Source of the DNA: Flavonifractor hominis
GTDB taxonomy: Bacteria; Bacillota; Clostridia; Oscillospirales; Oscillospiraceae
NCBI RefSeq assembly: GCF_040095835.1
Contig: NZ_JBBMFT010000011.1
Coordinates: forward strand, 1 to 64,000
Length of the DNA: 64,000 nt
Direction: 5' to 3'
This document shows, piece after piece, positions 24,844-34,637 of this stretch; position 1 is the first letter of the stretch, and each line of letters begins with the position of its first letter. The notes under the pieces are model-generated. The model saw only the letters and a program-made list of their open reading frames with translations, searched no databases and was not told the origin of the DNA. Position numbers and translations under genes: made by a program.

Positions 24844-26040
24844 TCAGCCCTTGACGATGGCGGCGGTGTCCATGGCGATCATGAGCTCCTCATCGGTGGG
24901 GATGAGCAGCACCTTCACCTTGGAGTCGGCAGCGGAGATGACGGTCTCCTTGCCGCGGGTGTTGTTGGCCTCGGCGTCCATCTTCACGCCCATGAACTCC
25001 AGACCGGAGGCCACGGCCATGCGGGTGGCGGCGTCGTTCTCGCCCACGCCGGCGGTGAAGACGATGGCGTCCACCCCGCCCATGGCGGCGGCGTACGCGC
25101 CCACCAGCTTCTTCACGCCGTACTGGAAGGCCTCCAGCGCCAGCTCGGCACGCTGGTTGCCCTGCTTGGCGGCGTCCTCAATGTCGCGGAAGTCGGAGGA
25201 CACGCCGGAGATGCCCAGCACGCCCGACTTCTTGTTGAGGATGTTCATCATTTCCTTCATGTCGTAGCCGTACTTGTTCATCAGGTACTCCAGGATGCCG
25301 GCGTCCAGATCGCCGGAGCGGGTGCCCATGGGCACGCCGGCCAGGGGGGTGAAGCCCATGGAGGTGTCCACGCTCTTGCCGCCGTCCACCGCGGCCACGG
25401 AGGAGCCGTTGCCCAGGTGGCAGGTGATGATCTTCAGCTCCTCAATGGGCTTGCCCAGCATGGCGGCCGCACGGGCGGACACATAGCGGTGAGAGGTGCC
25501 GTGGAAGCCGTAGCGGCGGACCTTGTCGGTCTCATAGTACTCGTAGGGCAGCGCGTAGATATAGCTCTTGGCGGGCATGGTCTGGTGGAAGGCGGTGTCG
25601 AACACGGCCACCATGGGCACGCCGGGCATGACCTTCTCGCAGGCCTGGATGCCGGTGATGTTGGCCGGGTTGTGCAGAGGGGCCAGAGGGATGCACTCCT
25701 CCAGCGCGGCCATCACGTCGTCGGTGATGCGCACGGAAGAGGCGAACTTCTCCCCGCCGTGGACCACGCGGTGACCCACCGCGTCGATCTCCGCGGCGCT
25801 CTTGATGACGCCGTGCTCGCTGGAGAGCAGCGCGTCCAGCACCGCCTGGATGGCCTCGGCGTGGGTGGGCATGGGGATCTCAAACTCATACTTGGCGTCC
25901 TTGGCGGGCACCTTGTGGGTCAGACGGCCGTCGATGCCGATGCGCTCGCACAGGCCCTTGGCCAGGACCTCACGGGTCTCGGGGTCCATGAGCTGATACT
26001 TCAGGGAAGAACTGCCGGCGTTGATGACCAGAACTTTCAT
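24844..26040 (-). CDS. ackA: Acetate kinase
   Basis: Converts acetyl phosphate plus ADP to acetate plus ATP in fermentation. The 398-aa protein is full length, with the phosphate-binding start VINAGSSSLKYQ, GHRVVHGGE, the catalytic Arg/Asp regions (VFDTAFHQTMP), HLGNGSSV and GTRSGDLDAG. No pta gene is adjacent. It diverges from the tmcAL gene, whose product consumes acetate. Confidence 0.97.
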   Translation of the reverse strand: MKVLVINAGSSSLKYQLMDPETREVLAKGLCERIGIDGRLTHKVPAKDAKYEFEIPMPTHAEAIQAVLDALLSSEHGVIKSAAEIDAVGHRVVHGGEKFASSVRITDDVMAALEECIPLAPLHNPANITGIQACEKVMPGVPMVAVFDTAFHQTMPAKSYIYALPYEYYETDKVRRYGFHGTSHRYVSARAAAMLGKPIEELKIITCHLGNGSSVAAVDGGKSVDTSMGFTPLAGVPMGTRSGDLDAGILEYLMNKYGYDMKEMMNILNKKSGVLGISGVSSDFRDIEDAAKQGNQRAELALEAFQYGVKKLVGAYAAAMGGVDAIVFTAGVGENDAATRMAVASGLEFMGVKMDAEANNTRGKETVISAADSKVKVLLIPTDEELMIAMDTAAIVKG

Positions 26041-26118
26041 TGGATCGATCTCTCCTTACTAAACTATGACTTGTGGGCATACTGCTCTTATAGTAGAATA
26101 GGAACACATATCACATTT

Positions 26119-26147
26119 ATTTTAGCCCCTTTTCCGCGAAAGGACAA
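26119..26147 (-). promoter_or_regulatory. Promoter of ackA
   Basis: TTGTCC, 17-base spacer, TAAAAT on the minus strand. A second possible -10 (TACTATAAG) lies closer to the gene. Confidence 0.5.
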
Positions 26148-26204
26148 CCCATATTTTAGAAAGAATCGGGGAAATTTTTCGCCCCTGTGTTTGGAGGAAC
26201 CGCC

Positions 26205-27374
26205 ATGCCCACCGCCGGGATCGTCGCTGAATACAACCCCTTCCACCTGGGCCACGCCTTCCACCTGGCCCGGACCCGCTCCGCCCTGGGGGAAGGCGGG
26301 GCGGTGGTGTGCGTCATGAGCGGCCACTGGGTCCAGCGGGGGGAGTGCGCCCTGGCGGACAAGTGGACCCGCGCCGCCCTGGCCCTGGAGGGCGGGGCCG
26401 ACCTGGTGCTGGAGCTGCCCACCCCCTGGGCCATGGCCTCGGCGGAGGCCTTCGCCCGGGGGGCGGTGGGCCTGCTGGCGGCCACAGGGGTGGTGGATGT
26501 GCTGTCCTTCGGCAGTGAGGACGGGGAATTGGACCCCCTCCGCGCCGCCGCCGCCGCCATCGACGCGCCCGACTACCCCCAGAAGCTCCGCTCCGCCCTG
26601 GACCGGGGCCTCTCCTTTCCCGCCGCCCGGCAGGCGGCGGCCGGGGCGGCCTGCCTCTCCGCCCCCAACAACAACCTGGGGGTGGAGTACCTGCGCTCCC
26701 TCAATGCCCTGGGCAGCGCCATCACCCCCATGACGGTGGCGCGCCGGGGGGCGGGCCACGATAGTACGGGACATCTGGACGGCTTCGCCTCGGCCTCCCA
26801 CATCCGGGCCCTGCTGCGGGAGGGCAGGACGGCGCAGGCCGCGCCCCTGCTGCCCGCCGGGGCCCTGGAGGCGCTGGGGGAGCCCGCTTCCCTCGCCTGG
26901 GCCGAGCGGGCGGTGCTGGCCCGGCTGCGCACCATGGGGGAGGGCGACTGGGCTGCCCTCCCCGACGGCGGCGGTGCGGAGGGGCTCCCCGCCCGGCTGG
27001 TGCGGGCGGCGCGGGAGGCCCGTACCCTGGAGGAGTTCTACACCCTGGCCAAAACCAAGCGCTACCCCCACGCCCGGCTGCGGCGGCTGGCGGTGAGCGC
27101 CTTTCTGGGCCTGAACAAAGAGGACCGCCCGGCGGCGGTCCCCTATGTGCGGGTGCTGGGGCTCAACGGGCGGGGCCAGGCCCTTTTGAAGCGGATGAAG
27201 CAGACCTGTGCCCTGCCGGTGCTCACCAAGCCCGCCCAGGCCAGGGACCTGGACGGCCCGGGCCGGGCGCTCTTTGCCGCGGAGAGCCGGTACACCGACC
27301 TCTTCGGCCTGTGCTTCCCCACCCCCAGGCCCTGCGGGCTGGAGTACACCACCAGCCCCGCCGTGCGGCCCTAG
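26205..27374 (+). CDS. tmcAL: tRNA(Met) cytidine acetate ligase
   Basis: Formerly YlbM/DUF795. It uses acetate and ATP to acetylate the wobble cytidine of elongator tRNA-Met (ac4C34). The 389-aa sequence has the nucleotidyltransferase signature AEYNPFHLGHAFHL at the start, CVMSGHWVQRGE and SFGSEDGE. The ATG at 26205 follows TTGGAGGAACCGCC. Its position beside acetate kinase links it to the acetate pool. Confidence 0.92.
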   Translation: MPTAGIVAEYNPFHLGHAFHLARTRSALGEGGAVVCVMSGHWVQRGECALADKWTRAALALEGGADLVLELPTPWAMASAEAFARGAVGLLAATGVVDVLSFGSEDGELDPLRAAAAAIDAPDYPQKLRSALDRGLSFPAARQAAAGAACLSAPNNNLGVEYLRSLNALGSAITPMTVARRGAGHDSTGHLDGFASASHIRALLREGRTAQAAPLLPAGALEALGEPASLAWAERAVLARLRTMGEGDWAALPDGGGAEGLPARLVRAAREARTLEEFYTLAKTKRYPHARLRRLAVSAFLGLNKEDRPAAVPYVRVLGLNGRGQALLKRMKQTCALPVLTKPAQARDLDGPGRALFAAESRYTDLFGLCFPTPRPCGLEYTTSPAVRP

Positions 27375-27377
27375 CGA

Positions 27378-27415
27378 AAAACCGCGCCCCGGACCACTCT
27401 GGTCCGGGGCGCGGT
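27378..27415. terminator. Bidirectional terminator
   Basis: A 16-bp perfect stem (ACCGCGCCCCGGACCA arm) between converging genes, preceded by AAAA. Confidence 0.7.
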
Positions 27416-27419
27416 GCGT

Positions 27420-28268
27420 TTACTCGATGTGCACGTGGTTGTGGATATGCTCCGAGCAGTAGCAGTAGTAGCCGTTGCACTTGGAGCAGTAGCGGAACTC
27501 CTCGTCGGGGTAGTCGGTGTCGGTCTTGCCGCAGACGGCGCACTTGTGGATGTAGCCCTTCTGCTGCTGGGCCTTTTTGGTGGCCTGGCGGAAGTTCACC
27601 GTCTGGCGGGAGTGGCGGTACTGCACCCGGCCGAAGCGCTCCATGAGGTCCGACCAGAAGAAGAGCACGTAGTTGGCCACCGCCACCAGGGGCAGCAGGC
27701 AGAGGAACCACATCCCCACGGAGAGATAGCGGGCGCACTCAATGACGAACAGGGCCGCGTCCAGCCAGGCCAGCCACTTCACCTTCACCGGGATGACGAA
27801 GAAGAAGAGCACCTGCAGATCGGGATACAGGGTGGCGAAGGCGAAGAACATGGACATGTTCACATAGAACATGTTGATGAGGCTGCCCGCCCCCCACAGG
27901 CTGAGCACAAAGCCGCAGGCCAGGGTCAGCAGGGCGCCCACGCCGTAGAACACCGTGAACTTGGTGGTGCCCCACTCCCGCTCCAGGGTGGTGCCCACGA
28001 ACCAGTAGAAGTACAGCGAGAGCAGGAAAAACAGGGCGTTGGAGGAGTCCAGCGGCAGAAACAGGAAGGTGACCAGCCGCCACACCTGCCCGTGGAGAAT
28101 GGCGCTGGGGGAGAAGGTGAGCAGCATGGACAGGGTCCCGCGGCTCAGGGTATCCAGCAGGTAGACCACCGCCTGCAGGATGACCACGTATTTCATCAGG
28201 CCCGGAATACCCAGCTGGGGATGCCGGCTGGAAAACCGGTCCAGCCAGGTGTCAACCGATCGTCTCAA
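27420..28268 (-). CDS. Rhomboid-like membrane protein lacking catalytic residues, with C-terminal zinc ribbon
   Basis: 282 aa with about six membrane helices. The layout is rhomboid-like (GQVWRLVTFLF, then FVGTTLEREWGTTKF), but I see neither the GxSG serine nor the catalytic histidine, so it is probably a pseudoprotease. The C-terminus adds a Cys/His-rich domain: CAVCG, CSKCNGYYCYC and HIHNHVHIE. The start is a TTG preceded by GGAGG with suitable spacing. Function unknown; metal binding by the tail is inferred from its residues. Confidence 0.75.
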   Translation of the reverse strand: MRRSVDTWLDRFSSRHPQLGIPGLMKYVVILQAVVYLLDTLSRGTLSMLLTFSPSAILHGQVWRLVTFLFLPLDSSNALFFLLSLYFYWFVGTTLEREWGTTKFTVFYGVGALLTLACGFVLSLWGAGSLINMFYVNMSMFFAFATLYPDLQVLFFFVIPVKVKWLAWLDAALFVIECARYLSVGMWFLCLLPLVAVANYVLFFWSDLMERFGRVQYRHSRQTVNFRQATKKAQQQKGYIHKCAVCGKTDTDYPDEEFRYCSKCNGYYCYCSEHIHNHVHIE

Positions 28269-28356
28269 ACAAGATTACCTCCCAAGATCAGGTGATGTCC
28301 AGTGTAGCAGACACGGGGGCGGAATGTACGAACAAACTGTAAACTTTTCGTATCCG

Positions 28357-30675
28357 TTATTTCAGTACCTTGCGCAGCTTGTCCTTCATACCTGGGGTGA
28401 GGACCTTGGCCGCCGCCCGGTAGGGCAGGGAGGGCAGGGCCAAAAAGCGCTTTTCCACATCCGGGAAGGGCAAGGTGGAAAACGCGGCGAAAAAGGCCGC
28501 GCGGCGGGGGTTGGCCTTCAGGGGGCTCTTGAGCCGGGGATTGCCGGCCACCGCCTCCTCCACCGGACGCTCCACCTGGCCGAAGCGGGGGGAGAGTGCG
28601 TCAAAGACCCGCTGCCCGCGGGCGCTGTTCACCAGCACCATGGACACGCCCTTGTCCCGCTCCACCGGCAGGGAGAGCTTGGGGTCCAGGCCCCAGTAGT
28701 CGGCCAGGGTGAAGTCGGCCGGGCGGCTGGTGCTGGTGTACTGGCACCGGGCGCAGGCCGGGCGCAGGAACAGCTGCATGCCGAAGCCACGGCCGTAGGG
28801 CGTGCGGTTGAAGTCCTCGGTGTAGCGGCTGCCGTTGTCAAATTCCACCGTGAGCCAGGGGTGGGACCAGCCGTGGGACTTGTCCTTGAAGCGCACGCCG
28901 GTGACCTTGGCCCCACGGTCGGCCTCCAGGCGGTCCAGCCAGGCGCGGAACACCGCCGGGGAGGGCACCCCGTGGCACACCAGATCGCAGGTCAGCAGCT
29001 GCTCATACTCCCGGCCCAGGTACCGCTTGAGCCCGTCCACCTGGCAGGGTACACCGGAGAAGAGCACCGGCGTGCCCGCCTCCAGCAGCTGCTTTACCTG
29101 CCGGAAGCAGTCCCCCAGCTGGCTCTGCACATACTTGGAGCCCCGCATGGGGGCCAGCTCCGCCTCGCTGCGGGCGCAGACGTGGCGGGCGGTCATGTCC
29201 TGGTCCAGCACCGTGCCGAACACCGCGCCCCCCTGGCGCAGGGTGTACCGGGCCAGCAGGGAGAAGAAGCCGCCCGAGGAGCTCTGCACCCGCTCCCCCT
29301 CGTCCAGGTTCCACACCGCGTGGGCGCAGGCGGGGGCGGGGCCGGGCAGCGGGGGATGCAGGGGGGGACAGACCTGCTCGCACTTGCGGCAGAGGATGCA
29401 CGCCTCCCCCACCGACGGGCGGAGGAAGCCCTCGTGGTCGGGGCGCATGGTGATGGCGTTCACCGGGCAGACCGAGGCGCAGGCCGTGCAGCCGGTGCAG
29501 TCCTCGCTCTTGCACAGCATGGGCCGGTCCGGAGCGGCGGGCGCGGGCTCCTCCGGCGGCAGCTCGGCCCCCTCCACCGCCGCCTTCAGGTAGGCCAGCG
29601 AGTCGGCCCGGGCGGCGGAGAGCTTCTCATACACCGCGGCGTAGTCCATGGGCGTGCCCACCGGCGCGGTCTCCTCCAGACCGATGATCCGGTCGGTGCA
29701 CCCCAGGCGGGAGAGCAGGCTGTAGATGCGGGAGAAGGTGGGCTCCGCCCGCTCCTTGGGGGACATGGAGGTGAAAAAGTCCTTCTGGAACTGCAGGGAG
29801 AAGGCCGCCCCGTGGAAGGAGTTGGTCACCACGGCGCGGGCGTCCCGGAACAGGGCCAGAAATTCCCGGGGGCCGGCGTCAAAGACGATCTCGTGGGCGC
29901 CGTCGATCTTCCGCCGGGCGCCGGCCAGCTGCACGATGGGCCAGCCGGTCTGCTTGGACAGGGCCAGGGCGTAGGGCGCGGCCTCCCCCGGGTCGGAGAC
30001 GAAGTAGCACAGGATATAGGGCCCCTGCCGCCGCTGGGGATTGGCCAGCTTGCCCCAGTCCTCCCCGGTCAGCAGCAGGGTGGGGTCCAGCACCACCCGG
30101 GCGTCCCGGCCGGCGGTCTCCCGCAGCAGCACCTGCCCCCGCTTCTCCCGCACGGACAGGGCCGAGAAGGGGGCCACATACTCCCGCAGCTGCCGGCCCT
30201 TGTCCTCCGGCAGGGAGGGCACCCCCAGGCTGGGGGCGTAGGCGATGCGCCGCCCCTCCCGGACGAAGGCCAGCAGGAAGGAGGGGTCGAACTGCTTGTC
30301 GGCGAAGATGAAGGGGTTCCAGATCTGGTCGCTGCCCGACACATACACGTCGTACGCCGGCGGGGCGGCCTGCAGCTGGGCAAAGGAGGTGTACCGGGTG
30401 GGGGAGAGGTCCATCTCCCGCGCCACAAACTCCTCAAAGCGCTCGTACCGGCGCTGGAAAGCGGCATAGTGCAGGGCGGTGTGGGCGTCCGAGGCCAGCG
30501 CCCGCACCGAGGCGCTCTTCTTGAACAGCTGGTTGGTGCGGGTGGTGTGGGGCAGGCGGTAGTCGATGATCTCACACTCGTGGCCCAGGTTCTGGATGGC
30601 CTTCATGGTGGCCAGTGCCTGGAGCTGGGCCCCGTAGTGGTGGGCAAAGTGGAAGGTGATAAGTCCCGTGCGCAT
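28357..30675 (-). CDS. Polysaccharide pyruvyl transferase fused to ferredoxin and FrhB (F420 hydrogenase beta-like) domains
   Basis: 772 aa in three parts. Residues about 1-345 resemble polysaccharide pyruvyl transferases (GSDQIWNP, TNSFHGAAFS). Residues about 385-435 form a two-cluster ferredoxin (CTGCTACASVCPVNAI, then CILCRKCEQVCP). Residues about 450-770 match the FrhB N- and C-terminal domains (SSGGFFSLLARY, FSGVPCQVDGLKRYLG, TLADYWG). The first two activities are often separate genes in polysaccharide clusters. The likely role is redox-linked modification of a surface glycan. The ATG at 30675 is 8 bases from AGGAG. Confidence 0.85.
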   Translation of the reverse strand: MRTGLITFHFAHHYGAQLQALATMKAIQNLGHECEIIDYRLPHTTRTNQLFKKSASVRALASDAHTALHYAAFQRRYERFEEFVAREMDLSPTRYTSFAQLQAAPPAYDVYVSGSDQIWNPFIFADKQFDPSFLLAFVREGRRIAYAPSLGVPSLPEDKGRQLREYVAPFSALSVREKRGQVLLRETAGRDARVVLDPTLLLTGEDWGKLANPQRRQGPYILCYFVSDPGEAAPYALALSKQTGWPIVQLAGARRKIDGAHEIVFDAGPREFLALFRDARAVVTNSFHGAAFSLQFQKDFFTSMSPKERAEPTFSRIYSLLSRLGCTDRIIGLEETAPVGTPMDYAAVYEKLSAARADSLAYLKAAVEGAELPPEEPAPAAPDRPMLCKSEDCTGCTACASVCPVNAITMRPDHEGFLRPSVGEACILCRKCEQVCPPLHPPLPGPAPACAHAVWNLDEGERVQSSSGGFFSLLARYTLRQGGAVFGTVLDQDMTARHVCARSEAELAPMRGSKYVQSQLGDCFRQVKQLLEAGTPVLFSGVPCQVDGLKRYLGREYEQLLTCDLVCHGVPSPAVFRAWLDRLEADRGAKVTGVRFKDKSHGWSHPWLTVEFDNGSRYTEDFNRTPYGRGFGMQLFLRPACARCQYTSTSRPADFTLADYWGLDPKLSLPVERDKGVSMVLVNSARGQRVFDALSPRFGQVERPVEEAVAGNPRLKSPLKANPRRAAFFAAFSTLPFPDVEKRFLALPSLPYRAAAKVLTPGMKDKLRKVLK

Positions 30676-30777
30676 GAAGCTCACTCCTAATTACATACGT
30701 CGATATCGTCTCAGTATACCATACGCCGGGGCAAAAGTATATCCCGGAATTGCCTGCCAGAGCCCCCGTTAGACATT

Positions 30778-30826
30778 CTGGGCATTTTGTATGAAAATCA
30801 AACACAGGTCCGGATTTTGTCTATGG
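30778..30826 (+). promoter_or_regulatory. Repeated ATTTTGT motif upstream of the radical SAM/ahcY promoter
   Basis: CTGGGCATTTTGTATG (30778-30793) and GGATTTTGTCTATGG (30812-30826) both resemble CTGGGCATTTTGTCTAT at 33120-33136 upstream of metK. They lie just upstream of the -35 box, as expected for a shared regulator site. Confidence 0.45.
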
Positions 30827-30828
30827 CG

Positions 30829-30857
30829 TTGCGGGCGCGCATGCTTTATGATACAAT
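30829..30857 (+). promoter_or_regulatory. Promoter of the radical SAM-ahcY operon
   Basis: TTGCGG, 17-base spacer, TACAAT, 40 bases before the start codon. Confidence 0.65.
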
Positions 30858-30897
30858 CATTCTGTATAGCCCCAGCCAAGAAGGAGCGTGCATATCC

Positions 30898-31860
30898 ATG
30901 AGCTTACCGGCCCGGCTCAGGGCATTTGGGGTCGCCAGGGCGCTGGACTATCTGGAACGGGACCCGGACGCAAACCTGCCCAAGCTGATGGATTGGGTGG
31001 ACAAATACGCCGGAGGGCGCCTCGCGCCGCCCTATGGGGATCTGTTTCACCAGATCATGACCGACCCGGACAACAACTGGCACCGCCTGATCAAAAGCCT
31101 GTATACCGACATCGACAACCGGGTACTGAAAAAACTCTTTGAAAACTTCATCATCCACGGCCGCCTGCTGGAGTGGCCGGAGCGCAACGCCGCCGGGGAA
31201 CTGGATCAGGACCGGGCCCCCTGGGCCGTCATCATCGACCCGTCCTTCCCCTGCGCCATGGACTGCGCCGGCTGCGGAGCCTCCATCTACGGGGTGCGCC
31301 CGTCCATGGAGTTCGACCGCCTGGACGAGGAGATCGAGATGCGCAAGGCCGGCGGCTGCCACCTGTTCATCTTCAGCGGCGGCAACCCCCTGGCCCGGCA
31401 GGAGGAGATCATCGCCCTGTGCAACAAGCACACCGACTGCGTCTTTGCCGCCTTCACCCCGCCGGCGTCCATCACCCCCGCCCTGTGCGAGGACCTGCTG
31501 CGGGTGGGCAACCTCTTCCCCGCCATCCAGGTGGACGTGGACCCGGAGGACGCCATGCGCGCGGCCGGGCTGCTGCGCCGGGACCGGCTGCCCTTCGGCG
31601 TGGCCTGCCGCTGCACGGCGGAGAACGCCGAGCGGGTGGCCACCGAGGCATATTACGACCGGGTCATCACCACCGGGGCCAAGTTCTGCTGGTTCTTCTC
31701 CTGCCCGGCCTACGGAACGGCGCCCCCCGCCAGCGCCGAACAGCTCACCGACATCCACCGGCGCGTGCGCGCCTTCCGCAGGACCAAGCCCCTGCTGACC
31801 CTGGATTTCTGGGACGGGCCCAGCCCTTCGGCGGCCGCGCCCAAAGGAGGAAACATATGA
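30898..31860 (+). CDS. Radical SAM protein paired with S-adenosylhomocysteine hydrolase
   Basis: 320 aa. The radical SAM cluster motif C-AMD-C-AG-C lies at about 119-126, followed by FSGGNPL and a TIM-barrel-like pattern. A helical N-terminus precedes it. The overall pattern is HpnH-like, but the substrate is unknown. The gene overlaps ahcY by four bases (ATGA), so the two are translationally coupled. This suggests that its reaction produces, or is limited by, S-adenosylhomocysteine or an adenosyl product. The ATG at 30898 follows AAGAAGGAGCGTGC. Confidence 0.8.
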   Translation: MSLPARLRAFGVARALDYLERDPDANLPKLMDWVDKYAGGRLAPPYGDLFHQIMTDPDNNWHRLIKSLYTDIDNRVLKKLFENFIIHGRLLEWPERNAAGELDQDRAPWAVIIDPSFPCAMDCAGCGASIYGVRPSMEFDRLDEEIEMRKAGGCHLFIFSGGNPLARQEEIIALCNKHTDCVFAAFTPPASITPALCEDLLRVGNLFPAIQVDVDPEDAMRAAGLLRRDRLPFGVACRCTAENAERVATEAYYDRVITTGAKFCWFFSCPAYGTAPPASAEQLTDIHRRVRAFRRTKPLLTLDFWDGPSPSAAAPKGGNI

Positions 31861-33101
31861 GTATCGTAAAAGATATGGCCCTGGCCCCGTCCGGCCGGAG
31901 AAAGATCAGCTGGGTGCGGGACTTCATGCCCGCCCTGGGGGGCATCGAGGCCCGCTTTGTCAAGGAGCAGCCCTTTGCCGGGCTGCGGGTGGCGGTGTCC
32001 GTCCACCTGGAGGCCAAGACCGCCAACCTGGGCTATGTGCTCGCCAAGGGCGGGGCCGAGGTGCGGCTCACCGGGTCCAACCCCCTGTCCACCCAGGACG
32101 ACGTGGCCGCCGGCCTGGCTGACCTGGGGGTGGAGACCTTCGGCATCCACGGCGCTTCCGCCGAGGAGTACGAGAGCCACCTCATCGAGACGCTGAAGTT
32201 CAAGCCCCACCTCATCGTGGACGACGGGGGAGACCTCATTCACCTGCTGGGGGGCAAGTGCGCCGAGCTGGGGGAGAACCTGATCGGCGGCTGCGAGGAG
32301 ACCACCACCGGCATCCTGCGCCTGAAGGCCCGGGAGCGGGAGGGCATCCTGCCCTGCCCCATGATGGCGGTCAACGACGCCAAGGCCAAGCACTACTATG
32401 ACAACAAGTACGGCACCGGCCAGAGCGTGTGGGACGCCATCATGCACACCTCCAACCTGGTGGTGGCCGGCAAGACCGTGGTGGTGGCCGGCTACGGCTG
32501 GTGCGGCAAGGGCGTGGCCATGCGGGCTTCCGGCATGGGGGCCAACGTCATCGTCTGCGAGGTGGACCCCTTCAAGGCCCTGGACGCCACCATGAACGGC
32601 TTCCGGGTGATGCCCATGGACGAGGCCGCCAGGTACGGCGACATCTTCGTCACCGTCACCGGGTGCAAGGACGTCATCGTCCCCCGGCACTTCGCGGTGA
32701 TGAAGCACAACGCCATCCTGACCAACGCCGGCCACTTTGACTGCGAGGTGGACGTGGCCGGACTGGCCGAGATGGCCGTCAAGCGGGAGGTCCGCCGGGA
32801 CAACATCGAGGGCTTCACCCTGCCCGACGGGCGGGTGCTCAACGTCATCGGTGAGGGGCGGCTGGTGAACCTGGCCGCCGGCAACGGCCACCCGGCGGAG
32901 ATCATGGACATGTCCTTCGCCGTCCAGGCCCTGGCCCTGGAGTGGCTGGTCAAGCACAAGGACGGCCTGGAGAAAAAGGTCTACCAGGTGCCCGCCGAGA
33001 TCGACGACGAGATCGGCCGGGTGAAGCTGGCCGCCATGGGCCTGGCCATCGACACCCTCACCCCCGAGCAGGTGGACTACCTCAACGGCTGGAAGGCGTA
33101 A
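31857..33101 (+). CDS. ahcY: Adenosylhomocysteinase (S-adenosylhomocysteine hydrolase)
   Basis: Splits S-adenosylhomocysteine into adenosine and homocysteine, relieving product inhibition of methyltransferases. The 414-aa protein shows SVHLEAKTANL, the Rossmann NAD site GYGWCGKGVAMRASGMG and TNAGHFDCEV. It is the shorter archaeal/thermophile-like form without the insertion of the eukaryotic type. Overlap with the radical SAM gene and the metK gene downstream form a compact SAM-cycle cluster. Confidence 0.94.
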   Translation: MSIVKDMALAPSGRRKISWVRDFMPALGGIEARFVKEQPFAGLRVAVSVHLEAKTANLGYVLAKGGAEVRLTGSNPLSTQDDVAAGLADLGVETFGIHGASAEEYESHLIETLKFKPHLIVDDGGDLIHLLGGKCAELGENLIGGCEETTTGILRLKAREREGILPCPMMAVNDAKAKHYYDNKYGTGQSVWDAIMHTSNLVVAGKTVVVAGYGWCGKGVAMRASGMGANVIVCEVDPFKALDATMNGFRVMPMDEAARYGDIFVTVTGCKDVIVPRHFAVMKHNAILTNAGHFDCEVDVAGLAEMAVKREVRRDNIEGFTLPDGRVLNVIGEGRLVNLAAGNGHPAEIMDMSFAVQALALEWLVKHKDGLEKKVYQVPAEIDDEIGRVKLAAMGLAIDTLTPEQVDYLNGWKA

Positions 33102-33135
33102 ACGATCCCTTTACACAAACTGGGCATTTTGTCTA

Positions 33136-33164
33136 TTGCAAAACCGGGCGAAAGCCGGTAGAAT
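33136..33164 (+). promoter_or_regulatory. Promoter of metK
   Basis: TTGCAA, 17-base spacer, TAGAAT. The upstream flank carries CTGGGCATTTTGTCTAT shared with the ahcY operon promoter. Confidence 0.65.
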
Positions 33165-33186
33165 AAGCCACAGTCAATTGAATATG

Positions 33187-33278
33187 CCTTATCAAGAGCG
33201 GTGGAGGGAACGGCCCGATGAAACCCGGCAACCTGCAATGCAAGGTGCCAAATCCGGCGAGAACATCGAAAGATGAGG
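33187..33278 (+). promoter_or_regulatory. SAM-I riboswitch (S box)
   Basis: Clear S-box hallmarks in order: CTTATCAAGAG, GGTGGAGGGA, CGGCCCGATGAAACCCGGCA, GGTGCCAAATCC and GATGAGG. P1 pairs CCTTATC (33187-33193) with GATGAGG (33272-33278). It lies upstream of a terminator and metK, so high SAM should stop metK transcription. Confidence 0.96.
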
Positions 33279-33292
33279 ATGGATGAGCTCCG

Positions 33293-33323
33293 CGCGCTCC
33301 GCCATCCGGCGGAGCGCGTTTTT
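33293..33323 (+). terminator. SAM riboswitch terminator
   Basis: An 11-bp CGCGCTCCGCC stem with a 4-base loop followed by TTTTTG, the expression platform of the S box. Confidence 0.9.
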
Positions 33324-33355
33324 GCGCTCGACACAGAAAGGAAGGAAGTTCTATT

Positions 33356-34537
<1,182 letters not shown>

Positions 34538-34553
34538 GCACGGGAAAAGCCGG

Positions 34554-34582
34554 TTGATTTCCCGGCGGATTTCCGGTACAAT
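34554..34582 (+). promoter_or_regulatory. Promoter of the glycosyltransferase/ligase pair
   Basis: TTGATT, 17-base spacer, TACAAT. The initiation point would fall inside the following terminator hairpin, so transcripts from this promoter would lack its full 5' arm. Confidence 0.6.
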
Positions 34583-34618
34583 GATAAGCGCGGAGCGCGG
34601 CTCCGCGCTTATCTTTTT
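34583..34618 (+). terminator. Terminator of metK
   Basis: A 13-bp perfect stem (GATAAGCGCGGAG arm, 5-base loop) followed by TTTTT. Confidence 0.85.
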
Positions 34619-34637
34619 GAAAAGGGGGGTATCCTTC

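Noticed and set aside
24376..26319. Plus-strand open frame across the ackA locus
   Set aside because: Antisense of acetate kinase; repetitive His/Gly composition and no ribosome site.
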